7,575 nt of DNA from Lentisphaeria bacterium UBA1784. Lineage in GTDB: Bacteria > Verrucomicrobiota > Lentisphaeria > Victivallales > Victivallaceae. The position numbers and the translations under genes are program-made. This document shows, piece after piece, positions 1 through 6,432 of this stretch. The stretch spans positions 1-7,575 of the forward strand of contig DCGG01000010.1 in assembly GCA_002315455.1 (NCBI GenBank), in the 5' to 3' direction. Each line of letters starts with the position of its first letter. Within the stretch, counting starts at the first letter, position 1. The notes under the pieces are model-generated. The model searched no databases and was not told where the DNA came from. It saw nothing but the letters and a program-made list of their open reading frames with translations.

Positions 1-933
1 CTGCCTTACGTGGAAAACGGTACCGTGATCCTCGTCGGCGCCACCACCGAGAACCCCTCCTTCGAACTGAACAGCGCTTTGCTTTCCCGGTGCAAGGTCT
101 ATACCATGAAGCCCCTGACGGAGGAAGCGCTGGAGAAACTGGCTCTGCGCGCCGAGGAACTCTCCGGCCGGAAACTTCCGTTGCAGGAGGAGGCCCGCCG
201 CACCTTGGCGGAACTCGCCGACGGCGACGGGCGCTACTTCATCAACCTGATCGAGAGCGTCTATGATCTGGTGGGCGCCTCCGAGTCTCTGGACAAGGAA
301 GCGCTTCTGAAACTGGTCCAGCAACGGGCCCCCATCTACGACAAGGACAGGGAGGGCCACTACAACCTCATCAGCGCCCTGCACAAATCCCTGCGGGGTT
401 CCGATACCGATGCCGCGCTTTATTGGGCTGCCCGGATGCTCACGGGGGGGGAGGACCCCCTCTATCTTCTGCGGCGACTGACCCGCTTCGCGGCGGAGGA
501 CGTCGGCCTTGCGGACCCGGAGGCGTTGAAAATGGCCATTGCCGCATGGGATGCCTACGAACGTCTGGGTTCTCCCGAAGGGGAACTGGCCATCACGGAA
601 CTGGTGATCTATCTCGGGACCGCGCCCAAGTCCAACGCCGCGTACATGGCTCACTCCGCCGCGCAGAAGGCGGCGCGCAAATACAGTTCGCTCACGCCGC
701 CGGCTCACATTCTCAACGCGCCCACCAAGATGATGAAGGAACTGGGATATGGCGAGGGATACCAGTACGACCATGACTGCGCGGACGGCTTTTCCGGGCA
801 GAACTATTTCCCGGACAAGATGCCCAGAAGCCGTTTCTACCACCCGGTGGAGCGGGGATTCGAGCGGGAGATCCTGAAGCGCCTCAACTATTGGGACCGG
901 CTCCGGAAAGAGAAAAATCTAGATGGGAAATGA
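1..933 (+). CDS. rarA: Replication-associated recombination protein A (RarA/MgsA, AAA+ ATPase), 5' end missing
   Basis: This is the C-terminal 310 residues of RarA, a clamp-loader-like AAA+ ATPase that acts at stalled replication forks with SSB. The family is about 420-450 residues, so the Walker A and B parts lie left of the window. The reading frame is open from base 1. Visible landmarks are the sensor-1 segment GATTENPSFE (about residues 13-22), the following NSALLSR arginine-finger region, the lid with DGDGRYFINLIE, and the RarA C-terminal tetramerisation domain with GSDTDAALYWAARM, RFAAEDVGLADP, GTAPKSNAAY and the family-typical end GYQYDHD...GQNYFPD. Each block fits RarA closely from memory of the family. 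The stop overlaps the start of the hydrolase gene by 11 bp, suggesting joint transcription. An eight-G tract at 444-451 encodes the conserved GGED turn, so the frame there is intact. Confidence 0.96.
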   Translation: MPYVENGTVILVGATTENPSFELNSALLSRCKVYTMKPLTEEALEKLALRAEELSGRKLPLQEEARRTLAELADGDGRYFINLIESVYDLVGASESLDKEALLKLVQQRAPIYDKDREGHYNLISALHKSLRGSDTDAALYWAARMLTGGEDPLYLLRRLTRFAAEDVGLADPEALKMAIAAWDAYERLGSPEGELAITELVIYLGTAPKSNAAYMAHSAAQKAARKYSSLTPPAHILNAPTKMMKELGYGEGYQYDHDCADGFSGQNYFPDKMPRSRFYHPVERGFEREILKRLNYWDRLRKEKNLDGK

Positions 934-2128
934 GATGAAAAAGTATGTTTTTTCTGCTGGATTCGAGGCTGCCGTACCCTTCTACACGCCCCGCCTCCGG
1001 CGCCTCTACCCGGGGAGTCGGATCAGCTGGTACGTTCCCGGAACCTGCCGTCCGGATACTCCCAGCGGTTTGGTGATCTTTCTCCACGGCGGCGACCGGA
1101 ATTCCCCCGTCGATCAGCCGTGGAGAACCTATCTGAATCCGCAGGGAAGCCTTCGGGCATGGGCTGAAACGTGTCCATACCTCATCGTTGCTCCCTCTGC
1201 TCCGGCGGCTCCCGACGGAAAACGCTGGAATCATCCCGGCGCCGCCCGTTATCTTCTCGACGTGCTGGAGGAGGCTGTCCGCCGCTTCCCGGTGGATCGG
1301 GACCGGGTCATTCTGATGGGGTATTCCATGGGGGGCTTTGGTGCCTACCACCAGAGTCAACTGCTTGCGGAACGGCTTGCCGGCGCCATGCTCGGCGCAG
1401 GCGGTTGGTGGGAGACGGATTTTCGCAATTTGACCGGCCTTCCGGTGTTTCTGCTTCACGGACGGCGGGATTCCGCACCGGAGTTCAAGGGGACTCTGCC
1501 GGAAGCGCGGCACCATGACTGGTGCGGCTTCGCCTTTGCGGAGGCGGCTGCACGTCTGATGGAGCGTTACCATCTTGCCCATGAGACGTGGTTTCACGAG
1601 CAGGGACACCGTCTGCTTGATGATGGTCCCCAGCGCGGTCTGACGCGCTTCGGCGACTGGATGCTGACCCTGCGCCGGGACCCGGATCCCGCGGAGGTCT
1701 ATCTCTCCACGCCTGCCGGGTCCGGCGATCCGCTGCAGGAGGACCACCACCGCAAGTTCTGGCTTGAGATCGTGGAGGCGTCCACCGGCGATCTCCGCTT
1801 TGACCGGATCGTTCTGCACGGTCCCAACGTGGCTCGGAATGAGGCGGAGTTTCAGCGGCAAAGTTGGTCCCTGAAGTCCGTCCGGCGTTCCGGTTGTTCC
1901 GCCCACGGCTGGCGGCTGATTTCCGGCGGTTACCGGATCAGAACCAGGAATGTGAGCGTCCTGCGGATCTGGCTCCGGGGGAAGCTTCCGCAAATGCTTC
2001 GGATCAGCTGGAACGGCGTGCGGTGCGAGGCGCCCGTCATCTCCTGCGTGCGGACGGTCGACCCGGAGATCCGCTACCGCGGATATGCCGAATTCACGCC
2101 GGATCGACCGCCGGCGTCCGCCCGGTGA
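923..2128 (+). CDS. Alpha/beta-hydrolase (esterase/PHB-depolymerase-like) with extra C-terminal domain
   Basis: The 401-residue protein is a probable serine ester hydrolase. An oxyanion-hole segment VIFLHGGDRN lies at residues 51-60, the nucleophile elbow is GYSMGG with Ser135, the likely acid is Asp183 in LLHGRRDSAPEF, and the likely base is His229 in HEQGHR. Order and spacing fit the esterase/polyhydroxybutyrate-depolymerase-like branch of the fold. Residues from about 255 to 395 form a separate region rich in alternating hydrophobic residues (KFWLEIVEAS, RTRNVSVLRIWL, LRISWNGV). It resembles the C-terminal beta domain I recall on such hydrolases from planctomycetes and relatives; its role is unknown. 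No clear signal peptide is seen, so a cytoplasmic location is likely. The substrate cannot be told. The start at 923 lies inside rarA; ATG 935, four codons later, is an alternative, and neither has a strong ribosome-binding site. Confidence 0.85.
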   Translation: MGNEMKKYVFSAGFEAAVPFYTPRLRRLYPGSRISWYVPGTCRPDTPSGLVIFLHGGDRNSPVDQPWRTYLNPQGSLRAWAETCPYLIVAPSAPAAPDGKRWNHPGAARYLLDVLEEAVRRFPVDRDRVILMGYSMGGFGAYHQSQLLAERLAGAMLGAGGWWETDFRNLTGLPVFLLHGRRDSAPEFKGTLPEARHHDWCGFAFAEAAARLMERYHLAHETWFHEQGHRLLDDGPQRGLTRFGDWMLTLRRDPDPAEVYLSTPAGSGDPLQEDHHRKFWLEIVEASTGDLRFDRIVLHGPNVARNEAEFQRQSWSLKSVRRSGCSAHGWRLISGGYRIRTRNVSVLRIWLRGKLPQMLRISWNGVRCEAPVISCVRTVDPEIRYRGYAEFTPDRPPASAR

Positions 2129-2208
2129 TATCTATTGAAGATTTTTCCCGGGGCATCCTGAAAACGGTCTGAACAGGGCGGTATTTTCCCTCAACTGGCC
2201 GAATTGTC

Positions 2209-2260
2209 TTTTTTTGCGTCAAAAAGTGGCTGTTTTTGCAGGAAAAAACTTGATATTTTT
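2209..2260 (+). promoter_or_regulatory. Helically phased A/T tracts upstream of the promoter
   Basis: Five homopolymer tracts stand out from the GC-rich surroundings: T7 at 2209-2215, A5 at 2221-2225, T5 at 2233-2237, A6 at 2243-2248 and T5 at 2256-2260. Their centres are 11, 12, 10.5 and 12.5 bp apart, close to one helical turn, which is the arrangement known to give intrinsic DNA curvature. The tracts lead directly into the predicted promoter, so they may act as a bent UP-like element or a site for a nucleoid protein. The tracts are seen directly; the bending and the role are inferred. Confidence 0.5.
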
Positions 2261-2264
2261 CCTG
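2239..2264. promoter_or_regulatory. 9-bp perfect inverted repeat surrounding the -35 box
   Basis: CAGGAAAAA (2239-2247) and TTTTTCCTG (2256-2264) are exact reverse complements separated by 8 bp. The proposed -35 hexamer TTGATA lies in the last six bases of that spacer. This could be an operator for a dimeric regulator. A terminator is less likely, because the stem is AT-rich and no T-run follows the right arm. Confidence 0.5.
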
Positions 2265-2278
2265 AATTGGTGTATTAA
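2250..2278 (+). promoter_or_regulatory. Predicted sigma70-type promoter of the SPFH/P-type ATPase operon
   Basis: TTGATA at 2250-2255 (four of six consensus -35 bases) is followed after exactly 17 bp by TATTAA at 2273-2278 as the -10 box. Transcription would begin near 2285 and leave a leader of about 125 nt before the first operon gene. A perfect TATAAT at 2281-2286 is an alternative -10 but has no good -35 at the right distance. This is the only AT-rich stretch in the window. The call rests on hexamer match and position only. Confidence 0.5.
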
Positions 2279-2290
2279 TATATAATACAC
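2270..2290. promoter_or_regulatory. 8-bp perfect inverted repeat over the -10 box, probable operator
   Basis: GTGTATTA (2270-2277) and TAATACAC (2283-2290) are exact reverse complements with a 5-bp spacer. The 21-bp site covers the -10 region and the likely transcription start, where a bound repressor would block RNA polymerase. It does not match the Fur, Zur, CsoR, CopY or ArsR operator consensus that I know, so no regulator family is assigned. Confidence 0.55.
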
Positions 2291-2313
2291 AGGGGAGGGA
2301 GGAGCCTTCCCCG

Positions 2314-2337
2314 CGCTCCCGCGCTGAAACGGGAGCG
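2314..2337 (+). other. GC-rich leader hairpin 1
   Basis: CGCTCCCG (2314-2321) pairs exactly with CGGGAGCG (2330-2337) around an 8-nt loop. It would be a stable stem near the 5' end of the predicted leader RNA. No T-run follows, so it is not an intrinsic terminator; it may protect the transcript or take part in leader folding. Confidence 0.45.
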
Positions 2338-2339
2338 GA

Positions 2340-2354
2340 CCGGGAGGATCCCGG
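2340..2354 (+). other. GC-rich leader hairpin 2
   Basis: CCGGGA (2340-2345) pairs with TCCCGG (2349-2354) across a three-base GGA loop, only two bases after hairpin 1. The two could stack in the leader. No function can be assigned from sequence alone. Confidence 0.4.
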
Positions 2355-2369
2355 AAGTGAAACGAAAAA

Positions 2370-2396
2370 CGCCGGGGCGGATTTTTCATTCCGGCG
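2370..2396 (+). other. Leader hairpin 3 near the ribosome-binding region
   Basis: CGCCGG (2370-2375) is complementary to CCGGCG (2391-2396) with a 15-nt loop that holds a T5 run. The right arm ends on the first base of the GGAG at 2396-2399, the best Shine-Dalgarno candidate for the next gene, so folding could influence translation. The pairing is seen; the regulatory role is speculative. Confidence 0.3.
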
Positions 2397-2412
2397 GAGT
2401 TGGAAACGGGGA

Positions 2413-4314
2413 ATGATCGTGTCGGAATCAAAAGATATCCAGAGCGCCATCGAGAATGCGCGCCTGACTTTTCGGCTGGGAGTGATCGGCGGGATCATTT
2501 CCGCAGGTTTATTGCTCCTTTCCGCCATCCTCGGAACGGTTCGCGGCGGGCAGGTCCTGTTGCTTGCCGTCATCCCCTTCAGTGTGGCCCTGCTCTTTGC
2601 GGTGGCGGCGGCGCTCTACGGCATGCTGCGCGCCTCCGCCGTACAGGAGGAGGAGGAAAAACTCCTTCTCGCGAAGCGGCAGGAATCCCGCGCTTTGGAC
2701 GTGGAGGAGGACGTCCGCTTCACGGCGGGGCGTTCCTTCGCCCATTACAGCAAATACGCTCCTTACGTTTTTGCGATTCTTGCCGCCGTGTTGATCGGCG
2801 TGCTGGTCCGCTGTTTCTGGAACGGCGGGCATGAGATGGCGGGCAGTCCCATTCACACTGCGCTGATTGCTGCGGTGATGCTGCTTTTCGGCGTGTTTTC
2901 CGGCGTGTTTTTCATCGGTCAGTCCCGGATGCCTTTCTTCCGCTGGCTGCGTCCCATGGGCGCATGGCTGATGACGGGCGGCGTTGTGCTCGGCGTGGCG
3001 GGGATCACCGCCATCGCATTCCACAACAACTGCACCGGAGCCGATCCGGCCGCCGCCCGGGTGATCCTCTGGATCCTCGCGGTTCTGGGGGCGGAACTGA
3101 TCCTGAGTTTCCTCATCGAATTCTACCGTCCGCGGACCGGCGGCGAAGTGCGTCCGGTCTTCGAGAGCCGGCTGCTTGCGCTTTTCACCGAGCCCGGCGG
3201 GATCATGCGGAACGTGGCGCAGGCTTTGGATTATCAGTTCGGATTCAAGGTCTCCGGCACTTGGCTCTACGGATTTTTGGAGCGTTCCTTCTTTCCCGCT
3301 CTGCTGATCTGGGCGGTGCTCTTCTGGAGCTTCACCTGCGTGCACGAGGTCGGACCCGATCAGGTGGGCGTCAAGGAGGAGTTCGGATGCATCGTGGCCA
3401 AGGATCTTGGCCCAGGGATCTACTGGACTTTGCCTGCGCCCTTCGGCAGGTTCCGCACCTTCAGCTGCACCGAAGTCCGGAGCGTGGTCGTGGGCGAGGT
3501 CAAGGACGAAACCGGTAAGAAAAAAGGTAATCGTGTGGTCCTCTGGACCGAAGCCCATGGCGGGGCGAATGACCATTTCATCGTGGCGGTTCGGCCGGAG
3601 GGCGGGAAGAACGCCGCGAAAGAGGCGGCATCCATCTCGTTTCTGCGGGTCTCCATCCCGATCCAGTTCCGGATCCGGGAGGACGGGATCCTGGACTGGG
3701 GTTATCGCCACGAGGACCCGGCGGCGATCCTGCGCCGGATCGGCGAGGAGGCCGCAACGGAGTATTTCGCCAGTTCTTCCATGCAGGAGGTGATGTCCGT
3801 CCGGCGGGAGGAGGCGGAGAACGCCATGAAGCACCGGATCCAGACCATGGCGGACGAGGCCCATCTGGGGATCGAGGTCCTGTCGGTGAGCATGCTGGAC
3901 GCCCATCCTCCGGCGGAGAAGGTCGCCCCCGCCTATCAGGAGGTGATTGGCGCCATGGAGCAGAAGGAGACCGCCATTCTGGAAGCGCAGGCCTACGCTG
4001 CGAAACTGGAGCCGGAATCCAGCGCCGATGCACAGGAAACCGTTGAGGCGGCGCAGGCCTATCAGCGCCGGGTGAAGTCTGTGGCCGCCGCCGAGAAGGA
4101 ACGTTTTCAGGCTCAATGCCGGACCTATGAAGTCATGCCGGAGATGTTCCGGCTCCGGAGTTATTTGGAGTTTCTGGAGACGGAGGGCGCCGCTCTGCGC
4201 AAATACGTGATCTCCGCCGGGCTGAAGGACGAAGTCTATCAGCTCAACTTCGAGACCAAGGAACGCTTGGATCTGGTGGATACCGATCTGACCAAGCTCT
4301 CTGACGAAAAATAA
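2413..4314 (+). CDS. Polytopic SPFH/Band 7 protein, HflK-like (large form)
   Basis: This 633-residue membrane protein joins a polytopic N-terminus to an HflK-like SPFH domain. Hydrophobic segments lie at about residues 20-41, 48-72, 115-134, 145-168, 183-204, 214-236 and 291-311. Seven helices with a cytoplasmic N-terminus would put the SPFH domain outside, as in classical HflK. The segment before helix 7 (ALDYQFGFKVSGTWLYGFLE) and the domain entry VGPDQVGVKEEFG resemble the large HflK homologues of PVC bacteria. The SPFH region covers about 311-500 and includes a charged insert at 362-407. A helical, coiled-coil-prone part (500-570; QKETAILEAQAYAAKLEPE, YQRRVKSVAAAEKERFQ) and PEMFRLRSYLEFLE follow, as in HflK. 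E. coli HflK has about 420 residues and one helix, so this form is much larger. The function, perhaps modulating FtsH or organising the membrane, is inferred. ATG 2413 is used; GTG 2419 lies six bases after GGGGA and is possible. Confidence 0.85.
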   Translation: MIVSESKDIQSAIENARLTFRLGVIGGIISAGLLLLSAILGTVRGGQVLLLAVIPFSVALLFAVAAALYGMLRASAVQEEEEKLLLAKRQESRALDVEEDVRFTAGRSFAHYSKYAPYVFAILAAVLIGVLVRCFWNGGHEMAGSPIHTALIAAVMLLFGVFSGVFFIGQSRMPFFRWLRPMGAWLMTGGVVLGVAGITAIAFHNNCTGADPAAARVILWILAVLGAELILSFLIEFYRPRTGGEVRPVFESRLLALFTEPGGIMRNVAQALDYQFGFKVSGTWLYGFLERSFFPALLIWAVLFWSFTCVHEVGPDQVGVKEEFGCIVAKDLGPGIYWTLPAPFGRFRTFSCTEVRSVVVGEVKDETGKKKGNRVVLWTEAHGGANDHFIVAVRPEGGKNAAKEAASISFLRVSIPIQFRIREDGILDWGYRHEDPAAILRRIGEEAATEYFASSSMQEVMSVRREEAENAMKHRIQTMADEAHLGIEVLSVSMLDAHPPAEKVAPAYQEVIGAMEQKETAILEAQAYAAKLEPESSADAQETVEAAQAYQRRVKSVAAAEKERFQAQCRTYEVMPEMFRLRSYLEFLETEGAALRKYVISAGLKDEVYQLNFETKERLDLVDTDLTKLSDEK

Positions 4315-4328
4315 AATTCATTTCCCAT

Positions 4329-4334
4329 AAGGAG
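4329..4334 (+). promoter_or_regulatory. Ribosome-binding site of the HflC-like gene
   Basis: AAGGAG lies 10 bases before ATG 4345 in the 30-bp gap between the two SPFH genes. It is among the clearest Shine-Dalgarno sequences in the window and fixes the start of the downstream gene. The gap holds no terminator, so the upstream transcript should read through. Confidence 0.75.
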
Positions 4335-4344
4335 ATCTTCAATC

Positions 4345-5295
4345 ATGACGGAAAGCAAGGGTGGTTTCTTCAAACACTGGCCCACGATGCTGCTGGGGCT
4401 GGCCGTTGCGGCGGTCCTGCTGGTGGCGGTGTTCTCGTATCAACTGAACCAGACGGAACAGGCCGTGGTCACCACTTTCGGCAGACCGGAAGCGGTGGTG
4501 GAGCCGGGATTGCACTTCCGGTGGCCTTTCCCCTTCCAGCGGATCTACCGGTTTGACAAGCGGATCCGCTGTTTCAGCGGCAGTTCCGGTGCGCTGGAGG
4601 AGACCAGCACCGGCGATCAGCACAACCTTGTGGTCGGGATTTTCGTCAACTACCGGATCAGCGACGTGACCCGGTTCTTCGTGACCCTCGAGAATATGAC
4701 CAAGGCCGAGGAGCGCCTCAACTCCCTGATGCGGGGCGCGAAGAACGCAGCCTTCGGGCGCTACGCCTTCGATCAGGTCATCAATACCGACGGCGGCCGC
4801 ATGAAACTGGTGGAGATCCAGGAGCGGATCCGACAGGAACTTGCCCGGCAGACCGCTGGTTACGGCATCGAGATCATCGGCGTCGGCATCAACAGCATCA
4901 ATGTTCCCCAGAGCATCAGCGAGAAGGTCTTTGACCGGATGATTGCCGAGCGGAAGCGGGTGGCGGACAAGTATCTCGCCGAAGGCAACAGCGAGGCGAA
5001 GAAGATCCGGATCCAGGCGGACAGCGCCCGCACCGTCAAACTGGCGGATGCGGAAGCCCGCGCGCTGGAGATCCGGGCGCAGGGCGATGCGGAGGCCGCT
5101 CAGTATTACGCCGTGTTCCGGCAGAATCAGGAACTGGCCCGGTTCCTGCGGAAACTGGAATCCCTGAAGTCCGTCATGAGGGGCCGTACAACGCTCGTGC
5201 TGGATACCGATACCGCCCCCTTCGACCTCCTGAAACCGGGAGCGGAGAGCCTGCCCGGCAAGGCCGGTTCCGGAAAGGCCGTCAATGGAAAGTAA
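4345..5295 (+). CDS. hflC: HflC-like SPFH/Band 7 protein (protease modulator family)
   Basis: The 316-residue protein has the size and layout of HflC (334 residues in E. coli). A short cytoplasmic tail and one membrane anchor (about 13-32) are followed by the SPFH entry LNQTEQAVVTTFGRPEAVVEPGLHFRWPFP-type segment (from about residue 35), then VGIFVNYRISD at 97-107. The HflC hallmark VFDRMIAERKRVADKY runs at 195-210, with the helical arm EGNSEAKKIRIQADSARTVK and RAQGDAEAAQYYAVF after it. The C-terminus LVLDTDTAPFDLLKP corresponds to the end of HflC. HflC pairs with HflK in a large periplasm-facing cage around FtsH; here it would most simply pair with one or both HflK-like neighbours. The gene has a good AAGGAG site and overlaps the next gene by 11 bp. 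It may be a paralogue specialised for this operon, not the housekeeping hflC. Confidence 0.88.
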   Translation: MTESKGGFFKHWPTMLLGLAVAAVLLVAVFSYQLNQTEQAVVTTFGRPEAVVEPGLHFRWPFPFQRIYRFDKRIRCFSGSSGALEETSTGDQHNLVVGIFVNYRISDVTRFFVTLENMTKAEERLNSLMRGAKNAAFGRYAFDQVINTDGGRMKLVEIQERIRQELARQTAGYGIEIIGVGINSINVPQSISEKVFDRMIAERKRVADKYLAEGNSEAKKIRIQADSARTVKLADAEARALEIRAQGDAEAAQYYAVFRQNQELARFLRKLESLKSVMRGRTTLVLDTDTAPFDLLKPGAESLPGKAGSGKAVNGK

Positions 5296-6427
5296 AAGCG
5301 TCATCGGAAAGGTCCCGCTGCAGGAGGACCGCTATCTGGGCGGCGTGCAGTCGCTGACCCGCGGCCTCAAGACCGCCTTCGCGGCGTTGTTGGTCATCAT
5401 CGTCCTGATGCTGATCTATTTCTTCACGCTGGGCGGATATTTTTCGGTGGAGCCCCAGCAGGCGGTGCTGGTGCTGCGGTTCGGCCGAATCATGGAGAGT
5501 TTTCGTTCCGGCGGGCACTGGTATCTGCCGTATCCGGTCCACCGGTTCGTACGGATTCAGACCAATCCCCAGTTTCTCAACGTGGATTTCACTCCTGCCG
5601 CGGTTGTCGGGAATGCCGAGGACGCATCTCTGACCGCTGGCCGGGACCACTATCTGCTGACCGGCGATGCCAACATCGTGCACTCCAACTGGAAGATCGC
5701 CTACCACGTCAGTGATCCTGCCCGCTACTATGAGACTCTCTCCACGCCTCTGAAGCCCGTGGATAACGGCCGGATTGCCGCCGATGAGGTGGAGACGGAT
5801 GCGGAGGGCTTCACCGGCACCCGCGGTCCGCAGACCTTCCTGACCGAACTCTTCCGGGAAGCGGTGATCCGGGTCACGGCCTCCGCCCGCTGCGATGAGA
5901 TCCTCACGAGCGGGATCTCCGCCTACCGGGATGCGGTGAGCCGCTCCTTTGCCGCGCTGGTGGCCCGGGAAAACTGCGGGATCACCGTGGACGACGTGAC
6001 GCTCAACCGCATCTATCCTCCCTCCCGGACCAAGAGCGCCTTCGACGAAGTGACCGCCGCCGGAAATACCGGGGGCATGCTCCGGGATCAGGCACGGGCC
6101 TACCGGGTCGAGACCGAGAACGATGCGCTCGCCAAAGAAGCGGAGATCCTCGCCGCGGCGGAGACCTACCGCAAGCAGGCGGTGGCCCGGATCAAGGCGG
6201 AGAGCAACTATTTCCAAAGCATCCAGAAGGAGTATCTCGCCAGCCCGGAGACCGTGGTGATGGCGCTGTACACCTCCGCTTTGTCCGAGGCCATGCACTC
6301 TCCCGGGGATGACCGTTTCATCCTCGGCGGAGGCGGCAAGGGGCGGCGGCAGCTCCGGCTGCTGATGAATCCGGAATTGCGGACGGCTCCCGTTGCGGCT
6401 CCTGCATCTGAATCCAAGGAGAAATGA
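5285..6427 (+). CDS. HflK-like SPFH/Band 7 protein (small form)
   Basis: The 380-residue protein has an N-terminal cytoplasmic segment, one membrane anchor (about 28-48), and an SPFH domain beginning at YFSVEPQQAVLVLRFGRI (52-69). The HflK-type core LTGDANIVHSNWKIAYHVSDP lies at about 125-145. The helical arm with RDQARAYRVETENDALAKEAE (267-287) and AAETYRKQAVARIKAESNYF (291-310) is followed by YLASPETVVMALYTSALSEA, matching the HflK C-terminal pattern. A loop near 155-185 is longer than I expect in HflK. The start ATG 5285 lies within the end of the HflC-like gene, six bases after GGAAAGG, so translation is probably coupled. It is the likely direct HflK partner of the preceding HflC-like protein; whether the complex binds FtsH cannot be told here. 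Confidence 0.85.
   Translation: MESKSVIGKVPLQEDRYLGGVQSLTRGLKTAFAALLVIIVLMLIYFFTLGGYFSVEPQQAVLVLRFGRIMESFRSGGHWYLPYPVHRFVRIQTNPQFLNVDFTPAAVVGNAEDASLTAGRDHYLLTGDANIVHSNWKIAYHVSDPARYYETLSTPLKPVDNGRIAADEVETDAEGFTGTRGPQTFLTELFREAVIRVTASARCDEILTSGISAYRDAVSRSFAALVARENCGITVDDVTLNRIYPPSRTKSAFDEVTAAGNTGGMLRDQARAYRVETENDALAKEAEILAAAETYRKQAVARIKAESNYFQSIQKEYLASPETVVMALYTSALSEAMHSPGDDRFILGGGGKGRRQLRLLMNPELRTAPVAAPASESKEK
6416..6421 (+). promoter_or_regulatory. Ribosome-binding site that decides the P-type ATPase start
   Basis: AAGGAG sits inside the last codons of the HflK-like gene. It is 11 bases before ATG 6433 but only 2 bases before the in-frame ATG 6424 that forms an ATGA overlap with the preceding stop. 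The spacing favours 6433. Confidence 0.65.
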
Positions 6428-6432
6428 TCGAT

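Noticed and set aside
884..1993. Minus-strand open frame of 369 codons opposite the hydrolase
   Set aside because: No motif, and the plus strand carries a full Ser-Asp-His triad pattern.
1864..2172. Alternative plus-strand frame suggesting a frameshift in the hydrolase end
   Set aside because: The main frame keeps plausible beta-domain sequence to its stop; the other frame is Arg- and Ala-rich shadow sequence.
2129..2215. Intrinsic terminator after the hydrolase gene, ending in the T7 run
   Set aside because: The only nearby pairing (AGGG 2175-2178 with CCCT 2188-2191) is four bases long and sits about 18 nt before the T-run, so no convincing stem-loop terminator is present.
2094..2573. Minus-strand open frame crossing the intergenic gap
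   Set aside because: It reads through the promoter, palindromes and two gene ends, has no recognisable domain, and no clear promoter or ribosome-binding site was seen for it.
2509..4116. Long minus-strand open frame of 535 codons opposite the large HflK-like gene
   Set aside because: It is a composition shadow: the product is rich in His, Arg, Pro and Gly with no domain, while the plus-strand frame has clear SPFH features.
4339..5304. Minus-strand open frame of 321 codons opposite the HflC-like gene
   Set aside because: It mirrors the HflC-like gene almost end to end and shows no family features.
6424..6432. ATG 6424 as start of the ATPase
   Set aside because: The AAGGAG site would be only 2 bases away; ATG 6433 has workable spacing. 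Kept as an alternative only.
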